Assembly (NCBI GenBank): GCA_003864495.1
Contig: ML133437.1
Location: forward strand, 310,001 to 374,000
Origin: Nemopilema nomurai
Lineage: Eukaryota > Cnidaria > Scyphozoa > Rhizostomeae > Rhizostomatidae
DNA: 64,000 nucleotides
Reading direction: 5' to 3'
Below the pieces are notes generated by a model, which saw nothing but the letters and a program-made list of their open reading frames with translations, searched no databases and had not been told where the DNA came from. The position numbers were made by a program, and so were the translations under genes. How positions within the stretch are numbered: the stretch's first letter is position 1; each line of letters starts with the position of its first letter. Of the stretch, positions 33,425 through 46,800 are shown in pieces.

Positions 33425-34831
33425 TTAAACCTTTCTTGGAAATCGGAAAACGACATAAAAACCTGGCATTCGATCTGGATCACAGTCATCCTCGTTTACC
33501 CAGTACCAGATTGTTCCTGGATTCTTCATCTCGCTTCTAATCCAAGGAGCTGGGTTGTAATCAAGATTATCAGATACGATCGTGCCCCACCAATTCGAGT
33601 CTGCCGTTCCCGAAGTCGTCAGGATTCCTTTTCTGGCACCCAACCAAGGCATCCGATTATTAACGCTCTTGTAGTAAACATCATAATCCCAGACATCAAA
33701 TTGTTTCAGCAGTTTCACTTTCTCTTGCTTGTGTGAGTCGAATGTAAATCTGTTAAAAGCAAGATAAAGTTGTCAAAATTGTTTTAGGCATTTAATGGCA
33801 AAGGTTCAAAAGTCTTATTTTTCTAGAAATTTTTACTTGTAATTAAGGTTGACCCAATAGTGCTGCCAGCAAAAGCTTGTCAATGTTAAATGAAAGTGGC
33901 GCTTAAATTAAATGCCTGTAGCCGGCTTGCATTGCTTTTTTGCGATGCATTGAACAGTTTAGTTTGACAGAAACATATTAGATTGTTACTTTATAGTTCA
34001 TCTCTAAGCTTGTCACAAACATTACATTACGTAGATTATATTTGTGCGAATAGGAAAGCAAATATTATATAGGAAAGAAGCATTCAATCTGAGAACGAAA
34101 TACCATTCAATCTAAATGAAGAAATATTTATATACTGGATAGTTATTAGTGTCTCACGTGTATTCCCTGGGTGCCTCCCAGATACCGCCCCAGTGACCAA
34201 ACTTGTGGGCATCCAATTTGTACTTGAACGTGGCATTGTTCGATATGTTCTTAATGCTGTCAGCGATGTGTAGAATAGAGTAGTCGTTGCTGATGGAAGG
34301 GATGTCTTCGTTGCGAGAAAGCACCTGGCAAAGATCGTACCGATAACTACCATACGTTAAGCACAAAAAGCAAAAGAAGGCAATCAATCATGCTGCATGA
34401 CACAGGTCTTGCAACCTTCCTTTACACGCTCTGTGTGTTTCTATTATATGGTAATTGGCAGAGAATGGTAGGACACATACCTAGATTCATAGAAACTTGT
34501 ATCATATCATTGGAGTGTCAAAAGACATAGGGGCACACATCTTACAATGCACTTGGCTGACAAATCAACGACCCTAGATTTGTTTACATTTTGATCATTT
34601 ATAATTGAAGGATGGGCACGTGCTATCAAAGTGGAACAAGTTATTACCTGAGATTTGGTCCAGCTTCCGTGGGCACTTGTTACGAGCAGAGTCCACGCCC
34701 CTTTGTCTGATGTCATATCGCAGTAAACAGTACGGTAATTGGCGCCGATCGCCTTGATGCTGTAGAACCCATTTTTGTAGCTTGCGCCGTTTCGTACCCC
34801 ATTTACTTTTATCTGATTACAGGACTTGTAG
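33425..34831 (-). CDS. ADAM-A exons 38-40: fibrinogen-like domain 3 and C-terminus
   Basis: Residues about 1467-1690. Visible motifs are SCNQIKV, NGFYSIKAIG, VYCDMTSDKGAWTLLV (GGGWT degraded to KGAWT), SDYSILH-like NDYSILHIADSI, HWGGIWEAPREY, LLKQFDVWDYD, NWWGTIV, NPAPWIRSEM and GTIWYWVNEDDC, ending FYVVFRFPRKV and TAA. Exon 40 contains the stop codon, so this is the true C-terminus of the protein, with no membrane anchor. Confidence 0.85.
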
Positions 34832-37800
34832 CTAACAGCACAAAATGAGAAGAAATGCAATCGTAAATTATGAAATGAAACACGAGTCATCTAATGCATA
34901 GTGCAACATGAAAATCTGGTGCCTAACAGGGCTGGAAAAAGCTTATTAATGCTTCAATAATAGAAATCTATTGCTAAAATGCTTCCAAATATTGCAGGTT
35001 TATGTTATATGCTAGATAAACGTCTGTAGAGTCCGTAGTAAAAAGTATAGCAGCTTTGTAAATTAAGTATACTACAAAAAAGCTTTAAGATGTGAATAAT
35101 AAAAAGGGCAAGTTACAACCTCTTCCTTATACTTAATTGCTTTCTTATTAAAAGACTCACTTCAAAGAAACCACACACCGTTAATATTTTAAAGAATCAA
35201 CATGACAATTTAGGGAGGAAGATTGACTCGTTGAAAATGTTTAAAGTGCCTCCATTGTATTGTTTTTCCAGACCTGGTGCCTAGTGTCGTATAGATTGCT
35301 TTGGATGGGAAATCTGACTTCATCAACATCGTTTAGCCATTGAGTTACCCTACTAAAACATACCTTGCCCCTTCACGAACCCAGACTCTGACAAACTTTG
35401 GCTTCTCCATCTTTGCCTCAATGTAAACGGTGTCTGTTCCAGAGACCAAGACTCCATCGCGGTTTGATGAGGTCTGCATGGAAAGTGTCATATTAAAGCT
35501 TTCATGATAGACATTGACATCAAATTGTCAATTGACCAAGAGTAACAGTTGCGAAGGAGCAAATTGCTAATACCTTTACAGCAGTTGTGAGATAGGATGC
35601 TGCATTATCCACAATATGAGGATTGGACACAAGTAAATTGCTCTTTTGTTCATCCCAGTTGTCAAACTTTTCCAACAGTTTTGGCTTGAACTGGCTCGGT
35701 GTGCAGGCTATTAGGCGTCGCTTGTGTGTCCCAAAGACACCTCCCCACCTTTTTGCTCCATCGGCTTCAATCATGTACTGGAACTTGGTCTGAAAGACAG
35801 AAACATTATTCAAAATCAATCGTGCAGCTCCAAGAAAGATACTTATTTAGAGTGATGCAATCCATATCGTGCCATCCAGAGCTGAAGAACAAGAAAATAG
35901 TTGGACACGTACCTCTTCCTTTCGAAGGCCTATTATTTCCTGCGAGTGGAACAGAATCGAATAGTCTTGATCTTTTGACGCCTTATTCATGTCTCTCGAG
36001 AGTGTTGTTGCTTTGCTCCATCCACTGTTTGACACCTTGTTCAACACCATTGTCCACCCGCCACCAAAACTCTCCGCAGAAAAGTTCATCGTCTTTTTTC
36101 CTGCCACATTCTGTATTTCGTATATACCTGACTTTGCTTTTGCTCCACGTTCAAGATAGCGAGAATTGACTTCCAGGCAGGATCTAGGGATATCGTAATT
36201 GCCTTCCCTCATCCAATACCTAAAGAGAAATATCGCTCTTACAAATGACGATGCGTCAATCTTTATAATCAACAAAATCAAAACTTTGAATACCAGGCTG
36301 AGAAGCGGGATGTCAAAAAACCCTTCTTTGCTTAATTAATGGAAACATCTCGTTAGTAGTAAAGAGCTGCTCTATACAATTCTTTATGTAATGAGGTATG
36401 TTTAAGGTTATTCGCCTTTTGGAAGATGGGCCTCAAACTCTATTATCATTTCTGAAAAAAGAATTCTATCAATAATCATATAATTATACATTTTTTATAT
36501 CAAAGTATTCAAGACTTTATTGTGAAGAAAATCAAAACTTATTTTAAAAACAAATAGTTTTTGGTGCATTAGGGATTTTAAAGGTATCGAAGCAATGTAA
36601 AAAAATTAATCAAGAATTCAAAGATGTCTTCTTAGCTAGATTTGAAATAACTGCTTGATTATGATTATTAAACAAGCTTCTATATTTAATATCTTTCTCA
36701 GTCCGAAATTTCACTTTACTAATTACATTTGAGCCCTTTTTATCTTGCATAATTCAGGTGAAAGCAAACTAGGGCCTTACCAGATATGCTCTGGTTTCGC
36801 TTCCATGTTAGAGTCTCCTATCCAAGCTGCTGGGTGGTAGCCTTTGTTTGTACCTGAAATTAACGGTAAACATTTAGCGTCAAGACAAACATGATTCGCA
36901 TTCCAATCTCATCAACTTTGGCTCAATGATACAAAGAATAAAAATTCTATAATGTGAATCTGAATTTGGGTAATATCGTTTTACATTTGAAACTGTTCTG
37001 TCAGGTGCAACTGAAAGTTCGATCTTTTGACCTTTTCTAAAACCGATTTTATTTACAAGCCATAAATAAATTGGCAACGAGACACAGAAGAAAGAAAATG
37101 ATCATATTATAAATGAAGGTGAATTGACAGTGGAAAAGGCAGTGAGGGTTATGAGACTTACCTGTGATTGTTCCCCACGCATCAGTCGTCATTTGCAACG
37201 TCAACCAGTGGTTTATGTAATGGGGCATCCTCTGGGCAATACCCTTTGAGCTGTACTGCCAGTTGTCAAACTTCTTAAGCAAAGTGACATCAGTCTGGGA
37301 GCCAGACGCCGTGTCGAACTTGTACTGGATTGGTGCGGACCAAATGCCTCCCCAGCGTCCTTTGAAAATGAATCGCAATCAAAGTCATTGGACAACAACA
37401 GATAATATTATGGTTTGAAGCATCAAAACACTTTCAAATGTTTCATTTTCAAAGAGAGTCAAAACAAGGCAACCAAGAATTTTGATGATGCAGAATACGG
37501 CTTTGTCTCTAACTGGAAAATCAGGACGTCTAAAATTGTGTTAGCAATCTTTTTTTAGCATTCCATTTTCCTTCTTGTCACTCATGCGATGAAAAAAATT
37601 TAATTAGCCCTGACTTGCGGAAGACACAGGATAGCGGAAAAATTCATCGTTCTATGAGTAATTGTTATTTCAAATTTCCCAGGAAAGCTGCACTATATAC
37701 AGTGATTAGGCAGCTATGCACAAGGGTTCTGTTAAACATGGCAGATATCAGAATGAAAGTAAATGCTATGCAATAGAAGGGGGAAAAACTAAGCTTCAAA

Positions 37801-40800
37801 GCTATGTATAAACAAGCAGTCACCTCATGAGGAACTACACTAACGCAAAATCGTCTGCTAGTCTAACTTTTTAATTACAGCATATGCTAGCAATGCTAAA
37901 GTTTTTAGTCCCTCTCTGTTTCTCTCAGAAATGTTTCTCTAGCAGCGGCCCTTCAAGACCAGTTTTTTGACACACGCCAAATTGGCGCACAGTAAAAGAG
38001 GGAAACCAAATAGTCCAGGGTTACCTCTTCTATGAGCCTCCAATCTGTACTGGAACTTTTTGTCACTGATCTTGTAGTTGTCCTTTATTTGATCGACGTA
38101 TTTCAGAATCGAGTAGTCACTGAACATGCTTGGATGGTCCTTGTTTCTTTCTCTCACCATGTCTTTTGTGCTCCAGTCGTTCGTGTGACTGGAAACAACC
38201 AATGTCCATCCACCACCGTCACGTGACATGTCACAGTACATTTTCATTCGAGAACCATCGGCTAATGTTACGTCATAGACTCCGTCCACCAATGGCTTTC
38301 CGCTTGCCTTGAACTTCTCCAACAAAAGTTTGCATGATCCAGCCTCTGTTAAAAAATTTCAGAGAAATATTTAAAAAAGTAAGGCAGTAGAAGAGCTCCT
38401 TGAAGGGATTGAGCGTAGGTGTCAATCTTACAAGTTTAGCTCATCTCTCGTGTTACTCGTCTTGTCAAAAGTTCTATATAACGACTACAACTTAAACTTA
38501 GCACGTTTTATTCAAGTCCCTCGTGAACGCTTCTCTAATTGAAAGTGGCAGTGGGCAGGTCTCTAAGCGTACTAATATAGCTATTGCTGACGCTGCAAGG
38601 ACTGATTACATTATTGCTATGCCATCTAGGTCGCACTTACTACCCAATTCTCGTATCCTTCTCTTCTTAGTTTATTATCCAGATGGGTGTCATCCCAAGA
38701 ATAGTTCTACCTTGCGTCGAATTATTGCCACAATGTAGAGTTATTGTTCTTCTTATCAGCATACTTTGATTAGCAAATACATATTTTAGGAAACGGAGAT
38801 TCCAGACAACCGGTTATTCATGCTCAGTCTTTATATAAAAAGGCAAAACACACCTGGACATGCTTCATTGTTGCACAGCTCCTCTTCGAAGGTGACTCCT
38901 TCGCATTCCTTTCCTCCGTGTACAGCGAAGGGGCTGTTGCACTGCCTCGATCTCGTCTTCTTTCCTCCTCCGCACGCTGCACTGCATTCCGTCCATGGAT
39001 GCCAAGCACTCCATCCTCCATTAATTGGTGTCAGAACTGTATTCCGATTAACAAAACTTCTTATTCCTTAATCATTACTTCAGAATTAATAAAACAAACG
39101 TTTGGTTAGAAATAAAAAAGTTATTTGTCTTAAATGAAAAATATTCTTACATATTTGAGAGCTCCTAAATATTTACGTACATTCCAAGTAAACTTCAAAA
39201 ACCAATCAAAAACAGCCATAAAGAACTCAAAAATTCTTTAATTGTAACATAAAACAATTAGCTTTTAAAATATCCAAATTTTCATGGATAGAATTCCTAT
39301 ATCGCAAATATGTTCTCTCTTTGCAGTGGTGGATAGTTGATAAAAGGCTTGTTGATTACCATCCTTGCAGCTTGACTTGGGGTCGTATGCTCCCTCGCAG
39401 TGACATGCTCCTTTGTTGTCACATTTCTGAAACAATTTTATGAAGATGTATTAGCCCAGTCTGTCAGCATTTAGGCCCAGAATTTCTTTTGCAAGCAAAA
39501 ATACATAAGGACATGGCACAGTAGCATCTGATCACTATTCACCAAGTGGCTATACATTAAGTTTTCCGGGAACAATTGACTGCAAGAAATTTTATTTTGG
39601 AATTAAAAAATTTGACGAAATAACATTACCCCACGCCCAGCACATGTCAAGCCATTGACCTTGCCACATTCTGCAGAACTCAGATTGGCAATCGATTTGC
39701 ATTCGTAGTTTACACACATCTGCAATAAAATGTTTCAGGTAAGAACCTCAATTTTACTCAGCCAAGAGGCAGTGCTTCCCTAACAAAAAGCAGATATTGC
39801 ACAGATCATTTACACCTCTCGAATTTTTAAACTGTTTCACACATCAGCTTTTCTTGGCTTCAAATGAAGGAGGTTGGAAGGCCCCTTGCTAAATCACATG
39901 TGTCCAAATTTGTATTTCGAAACTCGGGGAAGTTGAAATCACTGATGCATTGAGATTAAATCCAAACTGGGTATTTTTTACTCTATCAAAGTTAATTTCA
40001 CTGATGAAGTGATAGAAGATGTGCTAGCAGAGTCATTTGGTGGGCGAAGCTTCAAACATTGCCGGAGATAAATCCTATGCAGACAACTTAAAGAGGGAAA
40101 AGGAAATCGTAAGAAAACATTATTGCTACAATATTATAAGATTAAGCCATTCCTTCCCGTGATTTGTGCACAATACTTCGAAGTTGAACTGATGTCTTTA
40201 CAAAATTAAGACGCCTTCTTTTGTTTCTTTCATTATACACAATGTTATGCATAAATTTGTGAACCCAGAAATTATAACTAGACAGTTTTTACTTTCCTGA
40301 CCTTCTAATATCAAAATGACCTACTTTTCCGTCACCGCATTTCGTTCCATCTTCAACCATGCCGAGGCCCAGCTCATCTGCACTGTTCGAGCCAGGAATC
40401 GTCAAACTTGCAGCACTAATGGAAAGAGAATCAAGTTGATCAGTTTTAAAAAAGCTGATCAAATTGAAAAAGCTTTACCAATGCTGTAATCAGAAATCGC
40501 AACTGAACAGAAACTACAAGGAAATTGTTGCATTTTGAATTTATCATAACAAATTGGACTGACAATCTTGAGACTGACAACAAATTGGGTGAATGTTGGG
40601 AGGAATTGAGGAAATAAGTGACACCATGGCTTACAGTAGTTATCACTTCTTTGCAAGTTATTTTATATTAAGAGTAATTTTATTACAGTTCAACAAGGCA
40701 TTACCTGCATTTTGCTCCATTCAAGTTGAAGGTATTATAAGCAGTCCCGTATTTCACTCTTGTTGGTGCTGAATTTGATGATGAGCATTGAAGTTGTCCG

Positions 40801-43800
40801 CAAAATATGTTCCTTTTCAAAGAGAAAACGCATGGTACTTAGATATATCTTTAAAATCAATTGCATTATTTTAATTGATTATATCTATTGCATTCAAGAT
40901 GCTATTCTTATCAGTAACTAATTTCAGTAGTAGCTTAATGCATTTCATGTCGTATTATTTGCCTCGCGTCTTCAAATAAAACAACACCTACCCGACGGTG
41001 CATGATTGATTCAGTGAGGGATCGCATGTTCCGTGTCCAGCAGCTTCTGTATTCAGCTTTTTCCAGCAGGAATCATTAGCAGATGTTGTTTCTGAAAAGG
41101 AAATGCATTTTTGGACTCCAATGTTAGCTTCTGAAAGCATCAACTCAATAATTGGGTGGACAAACCGAAGTTCAACTTTAAAAGCACTTTTAAAGCACAC
41201 TAAAACTGCTTCACTGAACCACGAACCTTAGAGTATGCAAACGTGGGATATTGCCTTAAAACTAGCATAATACGACATCGATAAACTAAGAAAGAGCTTA
41301 GCAAGAGCGTAGCAAACCACGCCCTACTCGGGGTGTGGCCAAGCCGTAGGAAAGCTTCAGGTAGAGTGCTCAGATCACACCAAATTGTATAATGATGATC
41401 ATATTAGAATTTTCTAGCGTTGATGTGAAGGCTGGAGACTGGAGAAGGTAAGGTAAATTGGAGGCAGTACAACACAAGGCGCTTGTAGATTGAGTTTCCT
41501 TAGTTTCTAATTTATTAAGATAGATGGTCAAAAATGTGTGCCTGTATTCATTTAGAATTATATGGCGAAGCGCTGTTCACCTCTGTAGCCCAGCAATAAA
41601 CGGTCAACATTCTTTTGCCAACAACCACCTCCTCATCCCCCTCCTAACCCCCCTTCTCCCAACTCCCCATCCAGTAAGCAAACTTTTGGCTTTAAAACGT
41701 TGATATTTGTAGCCTTCTTGGCAATGAAAATGTTATGTGCAGCTTCTATAGACGATGTTTCAGAAAATTTTACCTGCATCCCATAGGTGTTTGCACTGGA
41801 AGTTCCTTGAAGTACTGCAGCTACCACTATAGCAGTGAGCCATGTAGTTCTGCAAATATTTCAGTTATAATAGCAAAAATAGAAAGTGGAACAAGTGTAG
41901 AACAGAAAAGGACTTAGGAGGGAGTGCAGCTGTAAAATGATCAACGATAGAGACCAGGCTGTTGCATTCATGGCTGTTAAATAACTCTAGTTGACAATGA
42001 TGAGCCTTCAGTAATAAAGATAAAAGAAGAGCACTGTTTTTTTTCAAAAAAGACTTGCACTGGTATATTAGATATGCTGAAATTATAACTTGGCTTTCAC
42101 AAAAAAGGCTGCTTCATATCAAAAAATGCTTTACAAAAGTGTGAGGTAATACTTGAGTCGACAGTAAAAATTTTTTAACCCTAGACAACCTGCATACGCA
42201 ACTAAAGAAGTGATCTAATAACAGATCATCTTAAACGCTTCATATCATAACATATTTTCCAAAATGGAAGTGTGAGATAATACTTGAGTCGACAATAAAA
42301 CTGCCTGCATATGCAACAAAAGACTTGACTTATAACCAGAAAAATTCGTCCGTTAAGCAGACAGCTTCATAACAAATCAGAATGATTTCTTTATCTAAGA
42401 TAGTGATGAGATACCTTATCTACGTCATCATCTGACGAGTACCCTCTCCAGCTCTTTCCATCATCTGAGTGGAAGATTTTGAAGGACGACACCCAATCCC
42501 ATGATGCTCCTTGCACTTTCAAGTTGCCGATTGTTTTCATCTTGACAAGAAAAAACATACATTCAGAGCAAATACTAAAAGGTCTTTGGTAGAAAAATTT
42601 GCTAGAACTAGTCTACAAGAAAATCAAATGATCCAAATCAGAGTGCAATGTAGCGTAGCATGTACTCAAATAATATATTCAGCTACTAAACCTACATTCT
42701 TAAGATCTATTTGAAGGTACTCGTCTTTTCCAGACTTCTTTGAGGGCAGACACCAACCCTTGCTACCCTTCAGCCTTGCTGTTTCAGGGGTCCAGTCCGG
42801 ATAAGATGCAGTGGCTGTAAGAGCCTCGTTTGGAAGCTTCCCATTCTCAAGTCCAATCGGCAATAGGCAGTCTGTGAAAGGTATGCACAGTTCAAATTAC
42901 GAGGTATTCTTTGCAAATCTCTAAAAAAGGAAATTTAACGCATTTTCTTGATTTCGTTTGTTCTAACAGAAGAGGAATTGGACTAAAGAAGTTTTAGCTT
43001 TCAAAGCAAAGGTCATACAGTCGTCTTTAGGGTAACTAAAAGGGGTATAGACTCTGCGGATTCATTAAAATATCCAGATGTAAACTTAATCATCTTTCAG
43101 TGCAGATAAAGCATCGTTCTTTACAGTAAATTAAAAGCTTCACCGGTTTCAAGGAAGTGCAGCTTGGTCCTGTCCCTGCTACCATCACAGTCTGCAGTAC
43201 TCCTCAGCTTGATCTCGTTTCCATCCTGAGGCCATCCATTATACGACTCAACGCAGCCTCCTGTCACTTTATTCCTCAGCCCAAAATTCTGATGATGCAA
43301 ATGAAAACCTGATGGTGATTAACAAAGTAAGAACAAATCAAAATTTCATTGAAATTTAGTTTTTAACTTCGGAATACTTTCAGCCTTTTCTCAAAGGAAA
43401 TTGTTGGAGAACGCCAATAATGATGCCCATTAAATGCCAATCGTGAGTATCTTGGTCATCAAATGGGTTACAATTAACTTGTCATTTTGTCAAGTTTTCG
43501 GTTGTCAGTTTTCTATGAATACACTTTCATTTAATTTGTCGCCAACCCTTTGAGCATCACCTATGGTGCCGTGACCATGTTGACGTCTTGGTGAATCTGT
43601 CTAGGGTCAACAACCTTGCCAGTTTTTATGGCTTACTATTGGTCAGTTGACGGCGCTAGTGTAGATTCGTTAAATCTACATAGCAATAACCCATATCCCT
43701 AACCCTACTTGTCATGACGTATGAATCTTTACTAGCGCCCAGTCGACTATTCGAGCACTAACAACATTATACGATGTCACACAACATCAAACTCAGCTAC

Positions 43801-46800
43801 ATACGGATAGTCTTTCGTATTTCCCCTCATCATTGGGACATTCTTTCTTCAAGACGAGATTGCCTGAAGATGTAGGACAGACAATTTTGCCACTGCAATT
43901 ATGCCGAAGAGTTCCATCGCCTTCCAGCACAAAGAGCATGTTTGGCTTGTTGCAGTCCCCATGGGCTTCACGCTTGAATACCAGTTTCGAATCATTTGCG
44001 ATGCTGTCTGTGCAGTTGACACTAGCTGGAGCGACACACAGCGCACTTGTGTAATAAAGGTCTCGCGTTGAGATCGGCTGGGGCCTATTCATTGTATCTG
44101 GAATGTAGATGTGTACGATAAATAAAATGAATTACCAAATATTTGTGCTTGCATAAATTCAACCGTTTAATTTAACATTTACTGTCTAAAAGTGTTGTTT
44201 TTTAATGGTTTTGTTTCCGATCCGCAACGGGCTATACGTTATTCCTTTATTTATTTTGTCAGCTTTTGGTTATATCTAACTCTTGCATACTCTGAGGGAC
44301 AAAAAGTACTTGTAGGCGTAAAATTGGTTCCACTTTTTCTAGCTATTGCCAAGTTCTGTACCACAATCCACGTGTTCACGTTTTTTTCAGAAGATCTTTG
44401 AAGTCTAATTCCCCTAATGTGGTTTGAATTCGGCATCAAAAACCTCAAGGAGTCCGTTTTGGCCACATGAGTTTAATAAAAAAAAATAACTCAATTTTAA
44501 TGGTAAAAATGGAAATAACCTTCGTTTGCAGAGCAAGTAAGCACCTCCATTCTCAAGCAGGCGTAGCCATCTCTCTTCCAATAGACTGGATTGATGCGTA
44601 GGTATCTTGCTTTGATTGGTGGATTCAAGACTATCTTCCTTATAGAGTGGCGATTTACATTGGCAGGAATCACCTAAAAATGCCCATCCAGGTAAAAATT
44701 TACATGGTGCAAATGGCAAGGTATATATGGTATGTTAGAAAACATCAAAGACTTCATTGTGAACAGAGAGGCACAGAAGCTAATAACTAGGTTCCAGTAC
44801 ACTATAGGCTCCATGTTACATAAATGGGTCTTGGAAACCGAAGAAAATTTGACACAATTCGTTACGAAGCACAATTATTAACAAAAAGTTGGTGGAGGAT
44901 GTATGACAAAGAAAGAGCATTGCTCAAAGTAGAAAAGACGAGCAAGCTAAAGGATGAGAACATGTAATAATGAAGAACAAATAAAATAATATGAATTGTG
45001 AAGAAGAGAATGATATTTATTTACAGTGACTCGGCTGCTGCATGGGGAGCCATCTTTCATGTAGACGTCACTTGGGCACTAAAATGCAAAAGAGTGTAGA
45101 AGCTGGAAACGAACGAACGATTAAAATGTAGAAAGATTTTATGCCTAGTTGGCCAAAACACTGAAATCGTTGCTGATAACAGGCCAAAAAAATACTTGTG
45201 CGTACACAAACAGCGTACAAACAATTGGAAGAATTTGCCTATTTTCAAGTAAAGAAGCTAGACTCATGTGTTCTAAATACAATTTTATCATTCAAATTAG
45301 CTATGGGAGCCATCTGAAATCAATTAGTAGCAAATGAGGGTGCTTCGTAAGGGAGTAGAGCGGAAACCCAATCATGATCTGTCATATGAAGTGAAGAACT
45401 GAGTATTTACCACTCCAGAATTTCCAGGACAATATTCGGGCAAATCGCAATTGTTCGAAGATTCGCGGCATAATATACCTTGTAGTTTGAACTGCAAAAA
45501 ATTTAAAAAACTTAATGCTTTCTAATGACTCCAAAGTTTTTTTTAGAAAATAATAGATAATATAAGGAAACTTTGTAGTAAGGCAACTTTGGACGCGTTA
45601 TTTGCAACAGCCACGGTGAAAGAAGTGGCAGCTTGCAGATTGGTACAATCAAAACAGGATCTACTCGCTTCATAAACATCAATGGCCCGAACTGGAAGTA
45701 GAAAATGCTTACCAGGCAGTTTTGACAACAGTCGGGTGTATTGAAGTCGCTGCACTGAGATGATCGTTTCAGTTTGCATTTTCTCGGCTCACAGCACTTG
45801 TCATTTCTTCTGCACATCTGAGAAAAGTTAACCAAAGTTTTTAATGCATAAGAAGTAAAAGTCGTTATAAATTCTTCAAAGTGGGGATTGGGCCCGGGTC
45901 CTTGGCTTCAACTTCAACGTATCAATGATGAATGCGTTTTTCCGGAACTCATTTGAAATTACGTTCAGGGCATTTATAAGTAGCAACAAACATCAGCAGT
46001 TTTGATAGGGTCATAGATCCAAGAGGTGCACTACCCGTCAAAGAGGAAATTACTTCATTTCACGCTACTAGGGTTGTTTGCAGAAGGATCTAACAGCTGC
46101 ATGTTTAAGAATGGTTCCCTTTATCGGTAATATCTGTACACAACCATCGACAACAACAAAACGCACCTCTTCAGATCCACAATCGCATTCTTCCGATCCT
46201 TCGACGATTCCATTGCCACATACATTGTCTAAGGACTGTGTAGAATAATGAGTTTATGAAAAGCAGCAATTGTTACAAACAAGCAAATCAGTGTTTGAGA
46301 GAAAGCAATCTTAAGAAGAAAAATGCAGCTACAAAAATTATGGCTACTTAAGTTGAATCCGTTGCTATTTCGCCTTTTTAAAGCAACTTTGCATCACAAT
46401 GATCTTCCGATAATATATTCAGCATTTCGCATGATTTGCTCATTGAGCATCTGTTTGGCTAAACCTCGATAACTTTTTTTAAATTGTTTAAATTTTTTTA
46501 ATTTAAATTTATGAATGTTTATATTGTTGCAGCTTTTTCTTTAGTTTCAATCAAAGGATGAATGTTATCGTCAGTAGTTCTTTGATCTTCCCTATAGAAG
46601 TGGGACTTCTCATTCTTACTAATTTACAGTCAAATCAAGATGATGCCAGCCTTTAATTACATCCTGCAACGATGAGCTGTTGAGCTGCATACCTAACCGA
46701 GGGATTTGCTTCCCATGGAAACGACTTGGTCATCAATAAATGATGGCGCAATGGTAGCATTGATGTTGCAAGGTGTTTTGTTGAAAATTGAATTTATTGC

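Noticed and set aside
43560..43760. Possible inverted-repeat element around GGCGCTAGT and ACTAGCGCC in ADAM-A intron 21
   Set aside because: The arms match only over about ten bases and the ends are unclear.
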